From Planctomycetota bacterium (GTDB lineage Bacteria; Planctomycetota; Phycisphaerae; Sedimentisphaerales; Anaerohalosphaeraceae): a DNA stretch of 11,087 bases. Of this stretch, positions 6,575 through 11,087 are shown in pieces. The notes beneath the pieces are model-generated. The model searched no databases and was not told the DNA's origin. It saw only the letters and a list, made by a program, of their open reading frames with translations. The stretch spans positions 21,910-32,996 of the forward strand of contig VRUF01000004.1 of NCBI GenBank assembly GCA_019456245.1. Reading direction: 5' to 3'. Positions within the stretch are counted from its first letter, which is position 1, and each line of letters opens with the position of its first letter. The position numbers were made by a program, and so were the translations under genes.

Positions 6575-7561
6575 TCAAGGAGCAAGTGGCCGAAGATAAT
6601 AAACCCACAGTGCTGCTATCTCACGTAGAACATATTTTGGCATCGCTATAAGTATCCTGGTTTCCTTTGCCGGCACCGTGAATATTTCGCACTGCTGTCT
6701 CTGATATGTCATCTTGATCCGAGGTAGATGGTAAAAGTGGCTCACGGCCAATACCCTTCTACAGGACAGTTCATCGAATAATCTGTGCGTATTTTCAACC
6801 GTCATTTGAGAATTCAGCCCTTCCTTGTCAAGGATAATCGCATCTTCAGGTATCCCCATCTCCAAAGCCGCCCGTTTCATCGCCTCGGTCTCATGCACAT
6901 CGCTGTCACCGGGTCCTCCCGAAAATATTATCTTATCAGCAAGCCCGTCAAGATAAAACTCACAACCCGTCCTGGTCCTGTCTGCCAAAGCCTGAGACAT
7001 CGTCCCGTCAGCATAAGCTCGAGCGCCGAACACTACAACAGCATCAGCCTCTCTTCGGTAATCCGTTTTGCCAAAACAGAACATCTGCCCAAGCGGAAAA
7101 CTCAACATACACAAACCAAGCGTAAAAAGAAAAACCAGCCTCCCCTTAAATCGACCCCGCTCAGACTTTACTTTACCAGGCGTACAGAGAACAACAACTA
7201 TCGCCAAAGCAACCAGCAAAGAAAAAGGAAGCCAGCATCCGGAAGCTATCAAGTTTTTTCGTAGCAGACTAAAAAATGAAAAACAGTTGTAAACACAAAC
7301 AGCAAGAAGAAACAAAAGCAGCCCATCCATAACACCCCGTAAATGTTTGGGCATACACGGTTTGATGGAAAAGGATATCATCAAAAGCGAAACCATAACA
7401 AGCAGTACCCATCCCACTGCACTGCTGATAGAACCAAAATCGATCCACCAACTATTCGCATCAAAGCCCTCAACCAGAATCTCGCCAAGAATATTAAGAA
7501 GCGAAAATCCCCCAAGAAACAAAGCAACACCCCGGCCAAAATAAAATCGAAAACAAACCAT
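6575..7561 (-). CDS. DUF218 domain membrane protein (YdcF/SanA/ElyC-like)
   Basis: The protein has 328 residues. The N-terminal half is membrane: hydrophobic segments at about 11-30, 45-66, 79-98, 109-127 and 141-161. A DUF218 domain follows (about 172-300) with the typical blocks ADAVVVFGA (172-180), GTMSQALADRT (186-196), IIFSGGPGDSDVHETEAM (211-228), MGIPEDAIILDKEG (235-248), T254-VENT and VLAVSHFYHLPRI (270-282). The DUF218 family includes SanA (envelope barrier, vancomycin tolerance) and ElyC (envelope integrity, undecaprenyl-linked sugar metabolism) of E. coli; the biochemical reaction is not settled. An envelope role suits the neighbouring peptidoglycan genes. No Shine-Dalgarno sequence precedes the ATG, where the DNA is AT-rich. 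It lies downstream of ftsH on the same strand with a 112-bp gap and could be read through from it. Confidence 0.87.
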   Translation of the reverse strand: MVCFRFYFGRGVALFLGGFSLLNILGEILVEGFDANSWWIDFGSISSAVGWVLLVMVSLLMISFSIKPCMPKHLRGVMDGLLLFLLAVCVYNCFSFFSLLRKNLIASGCWLPFSLLVALAIVVVLCTPGKVKSERGRFKGRLVFLFTLGLCMLSFPLGQMFCFGKTDYRREADAVVVFGARAYADGTMSQALADRTRTGCEFYLDGLADKIIFSGGPGDSDVHETEAMKRAALEMGIPEDAIILDKEGLNSQMTVENTHRLFDELSCRRVLAVSHFYHLPRIKMTYQRQQCEIFTVPAKETRILIAMPKYVLREIAALWVYYLRPLAP

Positions 7562-7610
7562 AAATAATTCAAAAAAATAATGATTTGAACAAAATGTAAC
7601 TCTTCCACCT

Positions 7611-7680
7611 GGCTATTGGCTGTTCCGTGTTGAGTGTTGGCTATTCAAAAATCTACTCTCTACTTTCGACTATCTACTCT
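7611..7680. repeat. Degenerate heptanucleotide tract overlapping the ftsH stop codon
   Basis: From 7611 the sequence splits into ten successive 7-mers without a phase break: GGCTATT, GGCTGTT, CCGTGTT, GAGTGTT, GGCTATT, CAAAAAT, CTACTCT, CTACTTT, CGACTAT, CTACTCT. GGCTATT and CTACTCT each occur twice exactly, and most units keep a central CTA or GTG and a terminal T or TT. The last unit contains the ftsH stop codon (7674-7676, minus strand TAG). Similar 7-bp-period intergenic DNA is something I recall from other planctomycete genomes. Confidence 0.55.
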
Positions 7681-9686
7681 CCGTCGCCAAGCGACTCCCC
7701 TTCACTCTCCGGGCAATCCGTCTCCTCTTCAGCTTTACTTACCGGCATTTCTTCCGCTTCTTTTTTCTCCTGCTCTGCTGCCAAAAGTTCCGTCACCGTC
7801 GGCTTATCCAGCGTCCCGCCTTCCATGATTATCTTTACATCCTCAACATCAAGCGTCTCATACTTCAGCAATGCCTTCGCAAGCTTATCCAGCTTATCCT
7901 TGTTCTCTTCGATAAGTTTACGTGCCAGCGAGTAAGCCTTATCGATCATTTTCTTAACTTCCTCGTCGATGATCTGCGACGTCTTCTCCGAGTAATCAGG
8001 CCGCGTCCCCGGGAAATACATCTCTGCTCCCGGCTCTCTGCCATAGTTGATTGGACCAAGCTCTTTACCCATCCCCCAGCTTAGAACCATCTCCTTGGCC
8101 ATGCTCGTTGCCTGCATAATATCAGAAGCTGCACCGCTGGTTATGTCGTCGAAGAACATCTCTTCTGCGATCCGACCGCCAAAGCAAACCTCCATCTGTG
8201 CCATGCAGTACTTTTTCGAATAATACATCCTGTCCTTTTCAGGCAGCGCAAACGTCGCACCGCCGAAAGGACCCCTTGGTATGATACTAACCTTGTGCAA
8301 AGGGTCGGCTTCTTTGAGCATGTACTGAACCAATGCGTGACCGGACTCGTGATAAGCCGTCATCTCCCTGTCATGGTCGTCGACTACGCGGCTCTTCTTG
8401 GCACGGCCCCAACGCACCTTATCGCGAGCTTCCTCAAGATCGATCATCTCGACATGATCTTTTTCCAGCATACTCGCACTGATCGCCGCCTCGTTGATAA
8501 GAGCCTCAAGCTCGGCCCCGCTAAACATTGGTGTCTGCTTGGCAAGCCGCTCAAAATCCACATCATCGCTGATCTTAACCTTTCTCGCATGGATCTTCAG
8601 TATTTTCATCCTGCCCTTAAGATCAGGCAACGGCACCACAACCTGCCTGTCAAAACGACCAGGCCGCGTTAGCGCGTGATCAAGAATATCAGCACGGTTG
8701 GTCGCTGCGATTACGATCACCTGATCGTTCGTGTCAAAACCGTCCATCTCGACTAGTATCGCGTTAAGCGTCTGCTCACGCTCGTCATGACCGCCGCCGG
8801 CAAAACCCGCCCCGCGTTTACGCCCGATCGCGTCGATCTCGTCAAGGAATATGATACACGGCGAATTCTCCTTTGCCTGCTTGAACAGATCGCGAACACG
8901 GCTTGCACCGACGCCGACAAACATCTCGACAAAATCACTGCCTGATATGGTAAAGAATGGAACGTCCGATTCGCCCGCTATCGCCTTGGCAAGCAATGTC
9001 TTACCACAGCCGGGAGGCCCTATCAGCAAAACCCCGCGAGGTAATCGCCCGCCTATCTTCTGGAACTTCTTCGGATTCTTCAAAAACTCGATCGTCTCGG
9101 CGACCTCTTCCTTAGCCTCCTCGATACCGGCAACATCGTCGAATGTCACCTGCTGACCCTTACCCTGAACGCGGTGTTTGCTCCTGCCGAAATTCATCAG
9201 CATACCGCCACCGCCACCACGCATGTTGCGCATAAATATAAAATAGATTATCCCGACAAGGAAGATGATCGGAAGAAGCTGCCAAAGGATCGGACCAAGC
9301 ACATCCACATCAGCACCGCTTACATCCACACCACCGTCTTTAAGCATATTGTCAAAGTCAGCTTCCTCCATCGCCGGAACATTGTTCACCTGAAAGGCTT
9401 CTTTGGCATCGGCGATTGCTTCAAGACCCTTTTCGTTGAATTTGCCGGTCATCTTCGCACGGCCTTTTTCCACGCTCTTGACATAACCGTTTTCAAAGTG
9501 CCCAATAAACTTCGAATAGCTTATCTTCTCAACCTGCTGCATCCTGCCGTACATCATCAGCAGACTAAGCACCAAAAATCCGATTATAAGCCAACCCATA
9601 GGACCTTTGCCTTTAGGTAATGGTTTCTTAGGACCAAGACCTTTGGGCTCATCAGGTTTCTGGCCGCCTGTTTGATTATCATTCAT
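7674..9686 (-). CDS. ftsH: ATP-dependent zinc metalloprotease FtsH
   Basis: The protein has 670 residues, close to the usual 610-700. FtsH is a hexameric inner-membrane AAA+ protease that extracts and degrades damaged membrane proteins and selected cytosolic regulators. In order: a Pro/Lys/Gly-rich cytoplasmic N-tail (1-30), TM1 (about 31-46), a periplasmic domain (about 50-128), TM2 (about 131-152), a Gly-rich linker, and the AAA+ module with Walker A GPPGCGKT (223-230), pore loop MFVGVG (255-260), Walker B IIFLDE (278-283) and second region of homology with arginine fingers R344 and R347. The M41 peptidase domain has H446-E-S-G-H450 and the third ligand D522 in SGAASD. The C-terminal tail (about 635-670) is acidic and low in complexity. 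HESGH in place of the common HEAGH is a tolerated variant. The start is close behind a good promoter and has only a weak ribosome site. Confidence 0.98.
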   Translation of the reverse strand: MNDNQTGGQKPDEPKGLGPKKPLPKGKGPMGWLIIGFLVLSLLMMYGRMQQVEKISYSKFIGHFENGYVKSVEKGRAKMTGKFNEKGLEAIADAKEAFQVNNVPAMEEADFDNMLKDGGVDVSGADVDVLGPILWQLLPIIFLVGIIYFIFMRNMRGGGGGMLMNFGRSKHRVQGKGQQVTFDDVAGIEEAKEEVAETIEFLKNPKKFQKIGGRLPRGVLLIGPPGCGKTLLAKAIAGESDVPFFTISGSDFVEMFVGVGASRVRDLFKQAKENSPCIIFLDEIDAIGRKRGAGFAGGGHDEREQTLNAILVEMDGFDTNDQVIVIAATNRADILDHALTRPGRFDRQVVVPLPDLKGRMKILKIHARKVKISDDVDFERLAKQTPMFSGAELEALINEAAISASMLEKDHVEMIDLEEARDKVRWGRAKKSRVVDDHDREMTAYHESGHALVQYMLKEADPLHKVSIIPRGPFGGATFALPEKDRMYYSKKYCMAQMEVCFGGRIAEEMFFDDITSGAASDIMQATSMAKEMVLSWGMGKELGPINYGREPGAEMYFPGTRPDYSEKTSQIIDEEVKKMIDKAYSLARKLIEENKDKLDKLAKALLKYETLDVEDVKIIMEGGTLDKPTVTELLAAEQEKKEAEEMPVSKAEEETDCPESEGESLGDGE

Positions 9687-9694
9687 AGTAAACT

Positions 9695-9723
9695 CTTATA
9701 TAAAAGTTAAAGTTAAAAATCAA
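9695..9723 (-). promoter_or_regulatory. ftsH promoter, placed for a near-leaderless transcript
   Basis: Minus strand TTGATT (9723-9718) and TATAAG (9700-9695) are separated by exactly 17 bp. Only 8 bp separate the -10 hexamer from the ftsH ATG at 9686, so transcription would begin within about 2 nt of the start codon. The spacer holds the direct repeat TTTAAC TTTAAC. Confidence 0.5.
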
Positions 9724-9725
9724 TC

Positions 9726-9754
9726 ATACCGGCTATAAGTTTAGCCGACGGTAT
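9726..9754. repeat. Interrupted inverted repeat just upstream of the ftsH -35
   Basis: ATACC + GGCTA (9726-9735) pairs with TAGCC (9742-9746) and GGTAT (9750-9754), leaving a 6-nt loop and a 3-nt bulge (GAC, 9747-9749): 10 bp of stem. It sits 2 bp upstream of the ftsH -35 element, a usual place for an operator. There is no T-tract, so it is not a terminator. No regulator can be named. Confidence 0.4.
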
Positions 9755-9845
9755 CTTTGCCGTAACTGCTAACCTTACTGCCAATGAAATCTCAGGACGG
9801 CAAATAATATTATCCCCAAAAAAACACCCCCCCAACCTAACAACT

Positions 9846-9868
9846 AAAAAAGCTTCGCCGAGGGCGAA
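9846..9868 (-). terminator. Intrinsic terminator after lptE
   Basis: On the minus strand TTCGCC (9868-9863), a CTC loop and GGCGAA (9859-9854) form a 6-bp GC-containing stem followed, after GC, by TTTTTT (9851-9846). It starts 17 bp after the end of the lptE-like gene and separates that unit from ftsH. Confidence 0.75.
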
Positions 9869-9884
9869 ACCATAATTTTGATAT

Positions 9885-10424
9885 CTAATTATTAACGTTT
9901 GATTTTTCTTCCGGCTCCCATTTCGTTTGCATTCGTTCTACGACACGCACGGCGGCACGGTTTATGGCTACTCGCGCAGCATAATCAAAGTCCTGTCCCA
10001 CAAAAGATGAAAAAGTTGCCGATGCTTCGACATTTTCATTATCGACAAACAACTGACCCGTCTTCAGGTCTTTCCAACTGAAATTAATCATCACGCGCGC
10101 ATCGCGTTCGAATGCACTGCCGCTTTCTCTTTCGTAACTTAGTGTGCCCTGCCCGATAGCCGTGATCTGACCGCTTATAACACTGTCAGCAAGGTTTCTG
10201 TCGGAAACAATCTTATAGGGAGTTTCGGATTCGATACGTTTGGCAATCGCATCGGTAAGGTTATACTCATGGCCCCTGCGGAAACTGCGGCTGTCGAACA
10301 TCTCGACATAAACAGTCGAGACAGTTTTCGGATACATCCAGCTGTGTGAATAACCACACCCGCTTATTAGCAGCGTTATGGCCGATATCAGGCATAAAAT
10401 CGGTTTTCTGAGAAAGACACTCAT
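9885..10424 (-). CDS. lptE: LptE-like LPS-assembly lipoprotein
   Basis: The protein has 179 residues. The N-terminus is a lipoprotein signal: basic LRK, a hydrophobic core and lipobox L-I-S-G-C23, followed by GYS. The mature part matches the LptE pattern CGY....P..V.TVYVEMF, SFRRGHEYNLTDAIAKRIE (about 47-65), TPYKIV (68-73), ADSVISGQI (79-87), then a strand-rich second half with VMINFSWKDLKTGQLF and a C-terminal helix AARVAINRAAVRVVERM. LptE plugs the LptD barrel that inserts LPS into the outer membrane. In planctomycetes the family is recognised chiefly by fold and position, and the partner LptD is not in this window. It lies 104 bp downstream of the bamD-like gene on the same strand and is followed by an intrinsic terminator, so the two are probably co-transcribed. 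The ribosome site is weak. Confidence 0.8.
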   Translation of the reverse strand: MSVFLRKPILCLISAITLLISGCGYSHSWMYPKTVSTVYVEMFDSRSFRRGHEYNLTDAIAKRIESETPYKIVSDRNLADSVISGQITAIGQGTLSYERESGSAFERDARVMINFSWKDLKTGQLFVDNENVEASATFSSFVGQDFDYAARVAINRAAVRVVERMQTKWEPEEKSNVNN

Positions 10425-10508
10425 AATAATTCGCTCATAAATAATAAATAGCTCACCTTTGAAACCTTAGAGCATACTATCAGATGTTGCCGGATATTTC
10501 CACATAAC

Positions 10509-10524
10509 TTTGGCATCTGCCAAA
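10509..10524 (-). other. Short perfect hairpin just after the bamD-like stop codon
   Basis: TTTGGCA (10509-10515) and TGCCAAA (10518-10524) are perfectly complementary around a 2-nt centre (6-bp stem with a 4-nt loop in practice), starting 4 bp after the end of the bamD-like gene. The minus-strand continuation is not a T-tract, so it may protect an mRNA 3' end or attenuate transcription into lptE rather than terminate it fully. Confidence 0.4.
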
Positions 10525-10528
10525 ATTG

Positions 10529-11087
10529 CTATTTCAACATTGTTTTGAGAGTTTTTAAACCGAACCAGTTATCGAGAAATACATTTGCTGTATCGAATGC
10601 TTTTCGCGGTAGTCTTTTTTTGGTTAGTTCATCAGTTTTCCCTGTTTTTATGACGTTAAGCCGCGTTTTTGCAGATTCGGCAGCTTTACTGGTAGGCCAT
10701 TTTTCAATTATGTGATCGTAATAAAGTTTTGCGCCGTGGATATTTTCAGCGTTTTCATAATGGAAACCAATGGTGTATTGCTTTTCGGCAAGCTTTTCGT
10801 TGATCGTTGATATCGTTGTATCGACGTTTTTTTCAATTGATGACTGGGAGTATTGACGTTGGTAGTCGCTGTAGTAACTCCTTGCAGTTACTAGAGTTGT
10901 GGAATCGTACCTGCTGCCTTTGTATGCGGAATTTTGTGAGTTTGCCATCTGGTAGAGGGCATTTTCGCCGATTTTTCCAGCCGGCCAGAGGTCTTTTACT
11001 TCCAGCCATGCTTCTGCTGCGTTTAGGAATTTTTCGAGTTTTTGGTAACTTTCAGCAAGGGTTACGAGGGCCCGCTGTGAACGGGGG
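10529..11087 (-). CDS. BamD/YfiO-like outer-membrane assembly TPR lipoprotein, 5'-partial
   Basis: The frame stays open from the stop at 10529 to the window edge, giving 185 visible residues; the true start and any lipobox are outside. An internal ATG at 10948 is not the start, because the upstream codons read as good TPR sequence: TLAESYQKLEKFLNAAEAWL and VKDLWPAGKIGENALYQMAN. Helical repeats continue with ARSYYSDYQRQYSQS, EKQYTIGFHYENAENIHGAK, and YYDHIIEKWPTSKAAESAKTRL, the aromatic and P-x-S-x-x-A pattern of BamD/tol-pal YbgF-type TPRs. BamD is the essential lipoprotein of the complex that folds outer-membrane barrels. Adjacency to lptE supports an outer-membrane role. A general TPR (YbgF-like) protein is the alternative. 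The C-terminus after the last repeat (LPRKAFDTANVFLDNWFGLK) is short and ends in an amphipathic segment. Confidence 0.75.
   Translation of the reverse strand, partial: PRSQRALVTLAESYQKLEKFLNAAEAWLEVKDLWPAGKIGENALYQMANSQNSAYKGSRYDSTTLVTARSYYSDYQRQYSQSSIEKNVDTTISTINEKLAEKQYTIGFHYENAENIHGAKLYYDHIIEKWPTSKAAESAKTRLNVIKTGKTDELTKKRLPRKAFDTANVFLDNWFGLKTLKTMLK

Noticed and set aside
7611..7680. CRISPR array
   Set aside because: The period is 7 bp with no spacers of constant length and no cas genes.
9813..9836. C/A homopolymer stretch upstream of ftsH as a functional element
   Set aside because: Simple low-complexity DNA with no repeat unit, pairing or motif.

Overview
This 11.1 kb window looks like chromosome from a planctomycete, most likely of the Phycisphaerae/Sedimentisphaerales type. 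That is an inference from protein flavour: a GRHGNF...W / ICY..KFDG type protein, a planctomycete-style LptE, a BamD-like TPR lipoprotein, MreB, and degenerate heptanucleotide tracts between genes. The cell is diderm (LptE, BamD) and builds or remodels peptidoglycan (MreB, YkuD L,D-transpeptidase with LysM, 3D-domain protein, amidase-like protein). I see no insertion sequence, phage gene, CRISPR array, rRNA or functional tRNA.

Layout. (1) 1-1074, plus strand: the 3' part of a hypothetical gene whose reading frame is open on both sides of one in-frame TGA at 193-195. A strong stem-loop at the spacing of a bacterial SECIS element follows the TGA, and the codon two positions later is Cys (Sec-Asn-Cys). 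I read this as a candidate selenoprotein, the most interesting item here. (2) 1151-1600, minus: secreted 3D-domain protein with its own promoter. (3) 1730-1845: a nested three-arm inverted repeat abutting the terminator of the next operon. (4) 1871-4031, minus: mreB followed after 37 nt by a LysM + YkuD L,D-transpeptidase, a likely two-gene cell-wall operon. (5) 4259-4795, minus: a membrane-anchored amidase-like protein that appears to lack its zinc ligands. (6) 5026-5631, plus: an unrecognised four-helix membrane protein. (7) 5672-6232, minus: a YgjP-type metallopeptidase with a TTG start. (8) 6386-6571, plus: a 61-residue membrane miniprotein. (9) 6575-7561, minus: a DUF218 (YdcF/SanA/ElyC-like) membrane protein. 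(10) 7674-9686, minus: ftsH, with a good promoter only 8 bp from its start codon and a heptanucleotide tract running over its stop codon. (11) 9885-11087, minus: lptE and a 5'-truncated bamD-like gene, followed by an intrinsic terminator.

Taken together, the minus-strand genes form an envelope-biogenesis and quality-control neighbourhood: outer-membrane protein and LPS assembly (BamD, LptE), membrane proteolysis (FtsH), an envelope DUF218 protein, and peptidoglycan shaping and cross-linking (MreB, L,D-transpeptidase, 3D protein, amidase-like protein). The candidate selenoprotein at the left edge points the other way and is probably unrelated. All functions were assigned by reading motifs; no database search was possible.
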